Assembly (NCBI GenBank): GCA_002483865.1
Contig: DLIT01000010.1
Location: forward strand, 1 to 7,214
Source: Brevundimonas sp. UBA7635
Lineage (GTDB): Bacteria > Pseudomonadota > Alphaproteobacteria > Caulobacterales > Caulobacteraceae
Length of the DNA: 7,214 bases
Direction: 5' to 3'
Each line of letters opens with the position of its first letter. Position 1 is the first letter of the stretch. The notes under the pieces were generated by a model. The model did no database searches. It had not been told where the DNA came from and saw only the letters and a program-made list of their open reading frames with translations. The position numbers and the translations under genes are program-made. Of this stretch, positions 1 to 6,492 are shown in pieces.

Positions 1-582
1 ATGATCGATTTCCACGGCTCGACCGGCTACGGCCAGGAATTCACCGACGCCATCAGCCGGCACTGGGGCGACCGCCCGCTGGAAGACCTGCAGAAGGGCT
101 GGGCGTTCGCGCAGCAGAAGTATGACTTCCTGGACGGCAACAATGCCTGTGCCCTGGGTGCGTCCTATGGCGGTTACATGATCAACTGGATCGCGGGCAA
201 CTGGTCGGACGCCTTCACCTGCCTGGTGAACCATGACGGCGTGTTCGACACCTTCGGCATGGGCTATTCGACCGAGGAGCTGTGGTTCACCGAGTGGGAA
301 TACGGCGGCACGCCGTGGGAAAATCCCGAGGGCTACCAGAAGTTCAACCCCGCCAACCACGTCCAGAACTGGAAGATGCCGATGCTGGTGATCCAGGGCG
401 ATCTGGATTTCCGCATCCCGACCGCCCAGAGCCTGTCGACCTTTACCGCCCTGCAGCGTCGCGGAATCGAGAGCCGCCTGGTCTTCTTCCCGGACGAGAA
501 CCACTGGGTCCTGAAGCCCGCCAACAGCCAGAAATGGCATGACGAGGTCTTTGGCTGGCTTGACCAGCACCTGAGCAAATAG
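1..582 (+). CDS. S9-family (prolyl oligopeptidase-like) serine peptidase, C-terminal part
   Basis: This is the alpha/beta-hydrolase catalytic domain of an S9 peptidase (dipeptidyl-peptidase or acylaminoacyl-peptidase type), which cleaves short peptides. The visible 193 residues hold the whole catalytic triad: Ser55 in GASYGGY, Asp136 in GDLDFRIP and His168 in ENHWVL. The leading DFHGSTGYGQ and the WGDRPLEDL stretch are typical of the start of the S9 catalytic domain. Full-length members usually have several hundred more residues forming an N-terminal beta-propeller, so the gene almost certainly starts upstream of the window and the ATG at position 1 is an internal methionine. No break or missing catalytic residue is seen. 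A hairpin terminator follows 11 nt after the stop, so this is the last gene of its transcript. The precise substrate and subfamily, and whether there is a signal peptide, cannot be judged without the N-terminus. Confidence 0.95.
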   Translation: MIDFHGSTGYGQEFTDAISRHWGDRPLEDLQKGWAFAQQKYDFLDGNNACALGASYGGYMINWIAGNWSDAFTCLVNHDGVFDTFGMGYSTEELWFTEWEYGGTPWENPEGYQKFNPANHVQNWKMPMLVIQGDLDFRIPTAQSLSTFTALQRRGIESRLVFFPDENHWVLKPANSQKWHDEVFGWLDQHLSK

Positions 583-593
583 GACCCGATCAC

Positions 594-624
594 GGGGGCG
601 CGGTCATCAGGCTGCGCCCCCTTT
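594..624 (+). terminator. Rho-independent terminator after the S9 peptidase gene
   Basis: A perfect 8-bp GC stem (GGGGGCGC at 594-601 pairs with GCGCCCCC at 614-621) encloses a 12-nt loop and is followed by TTT. It begins 11 nt after the peptidase stop codon. The U tract is short, but the stem is strong. Confidence 0.8.
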
Positions 625-682
625 GCATGTCGGTTGAGGGCGAGACGACGGGCTGATGGCGGGCGGCGAGGGCGTTGGGGGC

Positions 683-697
683 GAAGGTCTTGGTGTG
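683..697 (+). promoter_or_regulatory. Ribosome binding site and GTG start that decide the lipoprotein start
   Basis: GAAGG at 683-687 lies 7 nt before the GTG at 695-697. Starting here gives a compact lipoprotein signal peptide (VTRRILLAPLL...). The in-frame ATG at 656 would add 13 Gly/Glu-rich residues in front of the signal peptide and has no comparable site. Confidence 0.65.
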
Positions 698-1336
698 ACA
701 AGACGGATTCTGCTGGCTCCGTTGCTGTCAGGAGCGGTCGTGGCTGCCTGCGCGCCGCTGACCGCTCCGACTGACGGCACCCTGGGACCTGAGGGATGGC
801 GCAGGGCGAAGGCCGCCTATGGCTCTGATCCGCGTCAGGTCCTGCATCTGTATCGCCCGGCGCGGGCCAGGGGCCTGCCGCTCCTGCTCCTCCTGCCTCA
901 CGAAGCAATCGCCGAGCCCGAGCGCGCCTGGGCCGAAGGTTTGGCGCAGCAGGGCATGGTCGTGGCCCTGCCCGATCGACGCCCATCGCCCGTGCCGCGC
1001 TTTCCCGCCTATATTTCCGATACGGCCAGAGCCCTGGCCTGGACGGTGCATCAGGCTCAGGCACTTGGCGCAGCCGCGCAACCGGTGGCCATCATGGGGC
1101 AGGGCGAGGGCGCGCGCGCGGCCTTGATGCTGGCGCGTGACAGGCGCTACCTGGCATCAACGGGCATGGCTGGTCGTATCAGGGCAGTGGTCGCGCTGGA
1201 TGTTCCTGAACAACCCGATCCCACTTTTACGGACCCAGGTGCCTATCCAGGCAGCCAGTCCGAGGTGTCGATATGGGCTGGATCATCGTCGGATTTTGGT
1301 CTTGCCCTTAACGTCCTGAAACAAGCGCTGATCTGA
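695..1336 (+). CDS. Putative lipoprotein, degenerate alpha/beta-hydrolase (esterase-like) pseudoenzyme
   Basis: The 213-residue product starts with Arg3-Arg4, a hydrophobic stretch and the lipobox VAAC, so Cys19 is the likely lipidation site. Ala at +2 suggests outer-membrane sorting. The rest resembles the esterase/lipase-like alpha/beta-hydrolase family: a HLYRPA strand, a region at 67-72 where HGG would be expected but LPHEAI is found, GMVVALPDRRPSPVPRFPAYISDTARALAW, and a nucleophile-elbow equivalent GQGEGA at 135-140. Functional relatives have G-x-S-x-G at that elbow; here the Ser position is Gly137. The protein also stops shortly after the following strand, where relatives carry another segment with the catalytic Asp and His. 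It is therefore probably not a hydrolase, but a binding or structural protein, or a decaying paralogue. It is followed after 61 nt by amn and may share its transcript. The family assignment is by pattern resemblance from memory; its function is unknown. Confidence 0.75.
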   Translation: MTRRILLAPLLSGAVVAACAPLTAPTDGTLGPEGWRRAKAAYGSDPRQVLHLYRPARARGLPLLLLLPHEAIAEPERAWAEGLAQQGMVVALPDRRPSPVPRFPAYISDTARALAWTVHQAQALGAAAQPVAIMGQGEGARAALMLARDRRYLASTGMAGRIRAVVALDVPEQPDPTFTDPGAYPGSQSEVSIWAGSSSDFGLALNVLKQALI

Positions 1337-1397
1337 GGTCGTTCCAAGCGGGCCGCAGATGCCTCGCCAAGCACAAGGTTTTCGGCTAGAGGAAGCC

Positions 1398-2843
1398 ATG
1401 ACAGAGAAGATGACCCCCCAGGCGGCACTGGACCGCCTTGAAGCCCTTTATAACCAATCCGTTGGCAATCTGCGTGATGCGGTCAAGCGCTTCATCGAAA
1501 GCGGCGAGCGCGCCGATTCCGAAGCCCGCGCCAACGGCCTGTTTGCCTATCCCCGGCTGACCATCAGCTGGTTCGGCGACCGCCCCCAGGATCTGGAAAC
1601 CCGTGCCTTTGGCCGCCTGTCGCGACCGGGCGTCTATACGACGACGATCACGCGGCCGGACCTGTTCAAGACCTATCTGCTGGAACAGCTGACCCTGCTG
1701 GCCAATGAGTATGACGCCCGCTTTGAAGTGGGACCGTCGGACCAGGAAATTCCCTTTCCCTATGTGCTGGATGGTTCCGGCGTGGCGCTGGACAGCACCA
1801 TGACGGCCGCGATTGCGCGCTGGTTCCCGACCACGGATCTGGCCCACATCGGCGACGAGATTTCGGACGGCCTGTTCGATCTGGGCAAGGACTTTCCGCT
1901 GGCCCAGTTCGATGGCCTGCGCACCGACTTCTCGCTGGCGCGTCTACGTCACTATACGGGCACCCCGGTCGAGGCGGTCCAGTCCTTCATCCTGTTCACC
2001 AACTACAATCGCTATGTCGATGAGTTCGTGCGCTGGGCGGCGGCTGAGCTGAACAAGCCCGACAGCCCCTACGACAGCCTGACCTGCGCTGGCGGTGTGA
2101 TCGTGACAAGGGACACAGTTGATCCCGAGGCGGCGGTGATGGATTCGGCCTGGCGCAAGCACCAGATGCCCGCCTATCACCTGACCCGCAAGGATGGGCA
2201 GGGCATCACCCTGGTCAACATCGGCGTGGGCCCGTCCAACGCCAAGACCATCTGCGACCACCTGGCCGTCATGCGTCCCCACGTCTGGATGATGATCGGC
2301 CACTGCGGCGGTCTGCGCGGCAGCCAGACCATCGGCGACTATGTCCTGGCCCATGCCTATCTGCGCGATGACCATGTGCTGGATGCCGTCCTGCCCGCGG
2401 ACATCCCTGTGCCCTCGATCGCCGAGGTCCAGCGCGCCCTTTATGACGCGACCAAGCTGGTCTCGGGCGCACCGGGCGAAGAGGTCAAGAAGCGCCTGCG
2501 CACCGGCACCGTGGTCACGACCGACGACCGGAATTGGGAGCTGCGCTATACCAAGTCGGCGCTGCGCTTTAACCAGAGCCGCGCGGTCGCCATCGACATG
2601 GAAAGCGCCACCATCGCGGCCCAGGGCTACCGCTTCCGCGTCCCCTACGGGACCCTGCTGTGCGTTTCTGACAAGCCGCTGCATGGCGAGATCAAGCTGC
2701 CGGGGCAGGCCAATCGCTTCTATGAAGGGGCCATTTCCGAGCACCTGCAGATCGGTATCCAGGCCGTGGACCTGCTGCGGGCCGAAGGGGCCAGCCTGCA
2801 CTCACGCAAGCTGCGCGCCTTTGATGAGCCGCCGTTCCGTTAA
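1398..2843 (+). CDS. amn: AMP nucleosidase
   Basis: This enzyme hydrolyses AMP to adenine and ribose 5-phosphate in the cytoplasm and so helps control adenylate levels. The 481-residue protein is close in length to E. coli Amn (484) and matches it nearly throughout as I recall it. It has the N-terminal AMP-nucleosidase domain (RAFGRLSRPGVYTTTITRP, SLARLRHYTGTP, FTNYNRYVDEFVRW) and the C-terminal nucleoside-phosphorylase-like domain: VNIGVGPSNAKTICDH (273-288), GHCGGLR (301-307), IDMESATIAAQG (399-410) and SDKPLHGE with the likely catalytic Asp425. The ATG at 1398 was chosen because AGAGGAAG lies just upstream (1388-1395) and the N-terminus (MTEKMTPQAALDRLEALYNQSVGNLRDAV) aligns with the family. 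An in-frame ATG at 1359 would add 13 unrelated residues. No independent promoter is evident in the 61-nt gap after the lipoprotein gene. A terminator follows 29 nt after the stop. Confidence 0.98.
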   Translation: MTEKMTPQAALDRLEALYNQSVGNLRDAVKRFIESGERADSEARANGLFAYPRLTISWFGDRPQDLETRAFGRLSRPGVYTTTITRPDLFKTYLLEQLTLLANEYDARFEVGPSDQEIPFPYVLDGSGVALDSTMTAAIARWFPTTDLAHIGDEISDGLFDLGKDFPLAQFDGLRTDFSLARLRHYTGTPVEAVQSFILFTNYNRYVDEFVRWAAAELNKPDSPYDSLTCAGGVIVTRDTVDPEAAVMDSAWRKHQMPAYHLTRKDGQGITLVNIGVGPSNAKTICDHLAVMRPHVWMMIGHCGGLRGSQTIGDYVLAHAYLRDDHVLDAVLPADIPVPSIAEVQRALYDATKLVSGAPGEEVKKRLRTGTVVTTDDRNWELRYTKSALRFNQSRAVAIDMESATIAAQGYRFRVPYGTLLCVSDKPLHGEIKLPGQANRFYEGAISEHLQIGIQAVDLLRAEGASLHSRKLRAFDEPPFR

Positions 2844-2872
2844 GTCGATCTGCGCCTTCTAGACCTTGTATT

Positions 2873-2904
2873 ACCCCCTTACCGCCTGTCGGTGAGGGGG
2901 TTTT
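2873..2904 (+). terminator. Rho-independent terminator after amn
   Basis: CCCCCTTACCG (2874-2884) pairs with CGGTGAGGGGG (2890-2900) as an 11-bp stem with one T-G wobble and a 5-nt loop, followed by TTTT (2901-2904). It lies 29 nt past the amn stop codon and isolates amn from the next operon. The preceding A2873 can pair with T2901. Confidence 0.92.
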
Positions 2905-2942
2905 CGTGCGCATTCCATGACTTAAAAAGATTACGAAAAAGA

Positions 2943-2959
2943 ACTTTGTAATTTAAAGT
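2943..2959. promoter_or_regulatory. 17-bp palindromic candidate operator upstream of the membrane protein/regulator operon
   Basis: ACTTT (2943-2947) and AAAGT (2955-2959) are perfect inverted arms around a 7-bp AT-rich centre; the match extends to AACTTT/AAAGTT at 2942-2960. It sits 40 nt before the start codon at 3000 in a locally AT-rich stretch (about 2920-2965), where the operon promoter must lie. Its size and symmetry suit a dimeric winged-helix repressor, and the operon encodes one. That it is the operator is an inference. Confidence 0.5.
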
Positions 2960-2999
2960 TACTGCGTTCACTCTGGAGGCGTCAACCAGGAGGAACGCC

Positions 3000-3626
3000 A
3001 TGTCTCGCGACGCGAACAACAGTCTGCACGACGACATCGCCTATATGCGGGCGCTTGCCCACGAAGGTCGCCACACGCCCCAGTTGGGCGGGGCCGTCCT
3101 TATCACCGCAGGCGCGGTTTTCGGGGCCGCCGCCGTCATCCATTTTGCCATAGACTATGGCCTTCTCAGCCTGCCACCCGTCAGCTATGGGGTCCTGTGG
3201 GGCGGGGCCATGCTGGTCTTTTTTGCCGTCCTGATCCGCCAAATCAGGGGGCAGGCGGCCCGTCCGGGAGCCCTGTCTCCGGTCAATCGCGCCACAGACA
3301 CAGCCTGGATGGGTGTGGGTCTAGCCGTCTTTGTGCTTAGCCTGTCCATGGGCGTCATCGGCTGGAAGACCCAAAGCCCTGCTGTCGCCGCCCTGTTTCC
3401 GTCCCTGATCTTTGCCCTCTATGGCACGGCATGGGCCGTTTCAGCCGAGATGAGCGGGCTGAAGTGGCAGTGGAAGCTTGCTATCGGATCGTGGATTGCC
3501 GCCCCGGCCATTGCCCTTCTGATCGGCTCGCCACTTCTGTGGCTGGGCTATGCGGCGGGGCTCTTCCTGTTTGCTCTGGTGCCGGGTTTGATCCTGCGCC
3601 GCCAGGAACCGGCGGAGGTGATCTGA
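3000..3626 (+). CDS. Six-helix integral membrane protein of unknown function
   Basis: I do not recognise a named family for this 208-residue protein. It has a short hydrophilic N-terminus (MSRDANNSLHDDIAYMRALAHEGRHTP) and about six hydrophobic segments: near 29-51, 62-80, 102-122, 127-148, 157-176 and 179-199. A basic loop (RQIRGQAARPG, 80-90) follows the second helix and a basic end (LRRQEPAEVI) follows the last. An even helix number with both ends on the same side, and the positive charges, suggest cytoplasmic termini. No transporter, kinase or enzyme motif is visible. The start is supported by a strong AGGAGG at 2988-2993, 6 nt before the ATG. The stop overlaps the next gene's start by one nucleotide, so it is translationally coupled to a winged-helix regulator. 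The two probably act together, or the regulator controls this protein. Confidence 0.85.
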   Translation: MSRDANNSLHDDIAYMRALAHEGRHTPQLGGAVLITAGAVFGAAAVIHFAIDYGLLSLPPVSYGVLWGGAMLVFFAVLIRQIRGQAARPGALSPVNRATDTAWMGVGLAVFVLSLSMGVIGWKTQSPAVAALFPSLIFALYGTAWAVSAEMSGLKWQWKLAIGSWIAAPAIALLIGSPLLWLGYAAGLFLFALVPGLILRRQEPAEVI

Positions 3627-3943
3627 TGGTGGGCGTCGAAGGCACCGACACCTTTGACATCAACCGGATCGATGAGGTCATCCATGGCCGGATTCGGTTG
3701 GGCATCATGGCCTATCTGTCAGGCGCAGGCACGGCCGATTTCAACGAACTCAAGGCCCGATTACAGACAACCGACGGCAATCTGTCCGTGCATTTGCGAA
3801 AACTGGAGGAAGCGGGCTTCGTTGAGGTCACGAAAAGTTTTCAGGGACGAAAACCCCTGACACGGGCCGCGATGACCAATGTCGGCCGAGACGCCTTTGT
3901 GAAATATCTGGATGCGATGCAACTTTTGGTCACGGAACGCTAG
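3626..3943 (+). CDS. Small winged-helix DNA-binding transcriptional regulator (HTH_34/MarR-like)
   Basis: The 105-residue protein is a single winged helix-turn-helix domain with no sensor domain. Visible parts are the first helix (INRIDEVIHGRIRLGIMAYLSG, 12-33), the second helix (DFNELKARLQ, 38-47), a recognition helix (TTDGNLSVHLRKLEEAGFV, 48-66) and the wing (EVTKSFQGRKPLTRAAMT). A final helix (GRDAFVKYLDAMQLLV, 87-102) could mediate dimerisation. This pattern matches the stand-alone winged-helix family often placed beside membrane proteins. The ATG overlaps the stop of the membrane-protein gene (TGATG), and GGAGG at 3614-3618 lies 7 nt before it, so the two are one operon. Autoregulation through the palindrome at 2943-2959 is plausible but inferred. 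The signal it responds to is unknown; it has no cysteine, so thiol-based redox sensing is unlikely. Confidence 0.93.
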   Translation: MVGVEGTDTFDINRIDEVIHGRIRLGIMAYLSGAGTADFNELKARLQTTDGNLSVHLRKLEEAGFVEVTKSFQGRKPLTRAAMTNVGRDAFVKYLDAMQLLVTER

Positions 3944-4040
3944 CATTCGCCGCGAACTTCCGTCATGACGTCGCTCCGCGCGATCGCCCAATTTCAGGCA
4001 TATTCTTCAAGATCGGGCGATGCAGTATTAAGGACGTCGG

Positions 4041-5426
4041 ATGCAAGTCCGGGATGATGGTCGTCGTGTGTTGGCGCTCGAAGGTGGCCTGACGCCACGC
4101 ATGCATCGGCGTGAACTTCTGACATGGAAGGAACCGCTGGACGTTGCCCGGACGCTTCGCGACCGGACGGGGGTGGTTGCGCTTCTCGCGGGCGGCGGCA
4201 ATCCCGAGGCCCATGGGGGGCGATGGTCGTTTGTGGCGTGTGAGCCCGATCACATTCAGGTCGTGCCGGTCAGCCAGGCTTCGCCCTTTGCCGCGTTGCG
4301 CCAGATGGAACCGCATTGCGGAGCTATAGTCGGGCTGATGAGCTATGATGCGGGGGCGCGACCGGCGACCGGGGCGCGTCCGCCGGTCTGGCCTGATCTG
4401 ATGCTGGCCCGTTACCCTGCAATTCTGGCTTTTGACCACAAGGACCAGCAGGTTGTGGTCCTGGGCTGGGGGTATGGTGCGGCTACGGCGGACGAAGAGA
4501 TCGTCCGGGCCTGCTCCTGGTTTGACGGGACTGTCATCAGCGGTTCTGACCTGTCCGACGCGCCTTCACCCGCCTTTGAAGCTGAAACCTCTGATGCCGC
4601 CTATGAGGCCGCAGTGGCCGATGTGGTCGAGCGCATTGCCGCCGGTGAACTGTTCCAGGCCAATATTGCCCGCACCTGGTCGGGGCGACTGTCCGAGGGC
4701 CGCGATCCCTTTGCGGTGTTCGAGCGACTGTCTGTCCAGAATGGATCGGCCTACGGGGCCTATTGGCGTCTGGACGACCGGGCCCTGGTGTCCAATTCGC
4801 CTGAACTTTTCCTGACCTTTGAGCAGGCTTCGGGCCGGATCGAAACGCGGCCGATCAAGGGAACGCGTCCGCGTGACGCGGACCCGGGGCGGGACAGGGC
4901 CATGGCCCAGGACCTGGTTGGAAGCGCCAAGGACCGCGCCGAGAACCTGATGATCGTGGATCTGATGCGCAATGACCTGGCGCGGGTCGCGGTGCCTGGC
5001 TCGGTCGCGGTGGAACGCCTGTTCGAGGTCGAGCACCACCCCAATGTGCACCACCTGGTTTCGACGGTTACGGCCCGTGCTCGTGAAGATGCTGGTGTTG
5101 CCGAGGTGCTGGAGGCCAGCTTCCCACCGGGGTCGATCACCGGAGCCCCCAAGCATCAGGCCATGAAGGTCATTGCCCGGCATGAGGCGCCGCGTGGGGC
5201 CTGGTGCGGGTCGTTGTTCGGGGTGAATCTCAAGGGCGACGGGGCCATGACCGGATCGGTCCTGATCCGTACGGCCAGCTTTGAACAGGATGCCGACGGC
5301 TGGGCGTGGAGGGCCCAGGCAGGGGCGGGGATCGTAGCGGACAGCGACCCATATAACGAACGTCTGGAAACCGAAGCCAAGATCAGTGCCCTGAAACAGG
5401 CTTTGTTCAGCAGTCAGAGCAGTTGA
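4041..5426 (+). CDS. pabB: Aminodeoxychorismate synthase component I
   Basis: PabB converts chorismate and ammonia to 4-amino-4-deoxychorismate, the first step to p-aminobenzoate and folate; the glutaminase partner PabA is not in this window. The chorismate-binding fold is clear: AGELFQANIARTW (201-213), SNSPELFLTF (251-260), PIKGTRPR (271-278), AENLMIVDLMRNDLARV (300-316), HHLVSTV (337-343), FPPGSITGAPKHQAM (361-375) and AGAGIVADSDP (427-437). Lys273 in PIKGT is the hallmark that separates PabB from anthranilate synthase TrpE, which has Ala there. The length (461) fits E. coli PabB (453). Small departures are AWCGSLFGV where YCG-x-x-GY is usual, and GSVLIRT. The start at 4041 has AAGGA at 4030-4034, 6 nt upstream; ATG at 4101, just before RRELLTWKEPLDVA, is a less likely alternative. 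The 3' end overlaps the convergent pseudopilin gene by 20 bp. No fused lyase (PabC) domain is present. Confidence 0.95.
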   Translation: MQVRDDGRRVLALEGGLTPRMHRRELLTWKEPLDVARTLRDRTGVVALLAGGGNPEAHGGRWSFVACEPDHIQVVPVSQASPFAALRQMEPHCGAIVGLMSYDAGARPATGARPPVWPDLMLARYPAILAFDHKDQQVVVLGWGYGAATADEEIVRACSWFDGTVISGSDLSDAPSPAFEAETSDAAYEAAVADVVERIAAGELFQANIARTWSGRLSEGRDPFAVFERLSVQNGSAYGAYWRLDDRALVSNSPELFLTFEQASGRIETRPIKGTRPRDADPGRDRAMAQDLVGSAKDRAENLMIVDLMRNDLARVAVPGSVAVERLFEVEHHPNVHHLVSTVTARAREDAGVAEVLEASFPPGSITGAPKHQAMKVIARHEAPRGAWCGSLFGVNLKGDGAMTGSVLIRTASFEQDADGWAWRAQAGAGIVADSDPYNERLETEAKISALKQALFSSQSS

Positions 5427-5961
5427 CCCGCTCCACCACGCGCGGCCGCAGGTAATAGCTGCGGGTAAAGTTTAGGGGGCGGCCGATGACGCTGGCCGCG
5501 CTGGAGGCATAGACAAAGTGGGTCTCGCCCATGATCAGGCTTTCGCCGGGCGTGATCAGGCCCGTCGGCAGGTCGGCCACGATCGCGCCGCGACCCAGCG
5601 GAGGCAGATGATTGCCCTGGCTCTTGCTCCAGTCAATGACCGCACGGCCTCGGGAATCCATTGTCAGGCTGGTGACACGGATTGACAGGGTGTCGGCCGA
5701 GAAGGGGCGCATGATGACACTGCCGATCTCAAAGGCCTTGGCCAGGTCCTTGGATGACGTGGTCTCGCTCTGGGCCACAAGATCGGCGACGATCGAGGCA
5801 GCGTGGTTGGCGCGCCGGTTGGCCATATAGGCCTGGGAAAACTCGGTCATGCCGAAATAGATCAGGATCATGATCGGGGCGATCAGGGCGAACTCGACCG
5901 CGGCCAGGCCGCGCCGATCCTCACCAAAGGCCGCCAGCCACCTTGACAGGGCGCGCTTCAC
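5407..5961 (-). CDS. TadE-like pilus-assembly pseudopilin (second of two)
   Basis: The 184-residue protein has a basic N-terminus, the motif RRGLAAVEFALIAPIMILIYFG and a single membrane helix at about 20-40, followed by a periplasmic domain. Gly18 followed by Glu at +5 (G|LAAVE) is the prepilin-type cleavage pattern that, in Tad systems, is processed by the TadV/CpaA peptidase. TadE/TadF-type pseudopilins are minor parts of the Flp pilus machine. The start is GTG at 5961, overlapping the upstream gene's stop as GTGA (4 nt), so translation is coupled and no good separate binding site is seen. The only two cysteines are at the extreme C-terminus (NCSDC, 181 and 184). The last six codons and stop lie within the 3' end of pabB on the other strand. 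A TadG relative is unlikely because the large von Willebrand-type domain is absent. Confidence 0.87.
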   Translation of the reverse strand: MKRALSRWLAAFGEDRRGLAAVEFALIAPIMILIYFGMTEFSQAYMANRRANHAASIVADLVAQSETTSSKDLAKAFEIGSVIMRPFSADTLSIRVTSLTMDSRGRAVIDWSKSQGNHLPPLGRGAIVADLPTGLITPGESLIMGETHFVYASSAASVIGRPLNFTRSYYLRPRVVERVNCSDC

Positions 5962-6482
5962 AGATAGGGCTCGTTGCGGAATGCCAGGGAGGTGGTCAGC
6001 ATCACCTTCTTGTCGGTAGTGCGAGACAGGGCCTGGGCCATGAAGGGGGTCGCGACCGGATGCTCATACCAGACCCTGACCATAACATAGTCGCCGGGGC
6101 TGCCGGGCTGGTAGTCCATGACCGAAGGGTCAAAGGTGCCATCCTTCAGCGGATCGGGCACCAGGGGCGAGGTATAGGTGTCGACGGTGCGGATATCGAT
6201 GTGGGCGCGGTTGCTGCAGTCGTAGGAGAACAGGCTCATGTTGGAGCAGAGGCGCGCCTTCAGGGCCTCGGGCGTGATCTTCTGCAGTTGGGCCTGCCCG
6301 GTCCTGACCTGACGGCCGGTGTCAGCGGTTGCGGTCTCAAGGACCGCATCGGTCAACAGGATCGCCCCAATCTCGAAGGTGGCCAGGATAAGAGCGAAGA
6401 AGGGCAGGGCCACAAAGGCAAACTCGACCGCAGCCGAGCCCTGTCGCTGCGCCCTGTGCCTCGATGATCCTGCTCCCCCCAT
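5958..6482 (-). CDS. TadE-like pilus-assembly pseudopilin (first of two)
   Basis: The 174-residue protein carries RQGSAAVEFAFVALPFFALILATFEIG: a prepilin-like Gly15 with Glu20 at +5 (G|SAAVE) and one membrane helix at about 20-43. A periplasmic domain follows, with two cysteines (79 and 89) and a C-terminal beta-rich part (DYVMVRVWYEHPVATPF). The pattern fits TadE/TadF pseudopilins of Tad/Flp pili and is paralogous in layout to the downstream gene, with which it overlaps by 4 nt. I chose the ATG at 6482, 10 nt after the upstream gene's stop and with AGGG at 6494-6491 before it. An in-frame GTG at 6503 would add seven residues and overlap the upstream gene by 11 nt, but it has no binding site. 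The protein is membrane-anchored in the inner membrane and probably works with the other two products of this operon. Confidence 0.87.
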   Translation of the reverse strand: MGGAGSSRHRAQRQGSAAVEFAFVALPFFALILATFEIGAILLTDAVLETATADTGRQVRTGQAQLQKITPEALKARLCSNMSLFSYDCSNRAHIDIRTVDTYTSPLVPDPLKDGTFDPSVMDYQPGSPGDYVMVRVWYEHPVATPFMAQALSRTTDKKVMLTTSLAFRNEPYL

Positions 6483-6492
6483 GACGCGAGCC

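Noticed and set aside
1..3. ATG at position 1 as a true gene start
   Set aside because: The S9 catalytic domain begins abruptly here and full-length relatives have a long N-terminal propeller, so this is an internal Met in a gene cut by the window edge.
333..1064. 243-codon open frame on the minus strand
   Set aside because: It spans the S9 peptidase end, the terminator and the lipoprotein gene, is rich in Arg/Pro/Ala as expected of a GC-rich shadow frame, and shows no domain.
1944..2801. 285-codon open frame on the minus strand inside amn
   Set aside because: It lies entirely antisense to one of the most conserved genes in the window, and its composition is that of a codon-bias shadow with no recognisable motif.
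3961..3970. Perfect 10-bp palindrome CGTCATGACG after the winged-helix gene
   Set aside because: Palindromes of this length are expected several times by chance in 7 kb, and it is not placed at an obvious promoter.
3983..4021. Inverted repeat ATCGCCC/GGGCGAT before pabB as a terminator
   Set aside because: The stem is only 7 bp, the loop is 25 nt and no T tract follows. It could be a weak leader structure, but a terminator call is not supported.
4566..5183. 205-codon minus-strand frame inside pabB
   Set aside because: It is antisense to well-conserved PabB motifs with no independent start signal or domain, so it is a shadow.
5943..6467. 174-codon plus-strand frame opposite the first pseudopilin gene
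   Set aside because: The Gly/Gln/Asp-rich translation has no domain, and the opposite strand has a clear TadE-like protein with membrane helix and cleavage motif.
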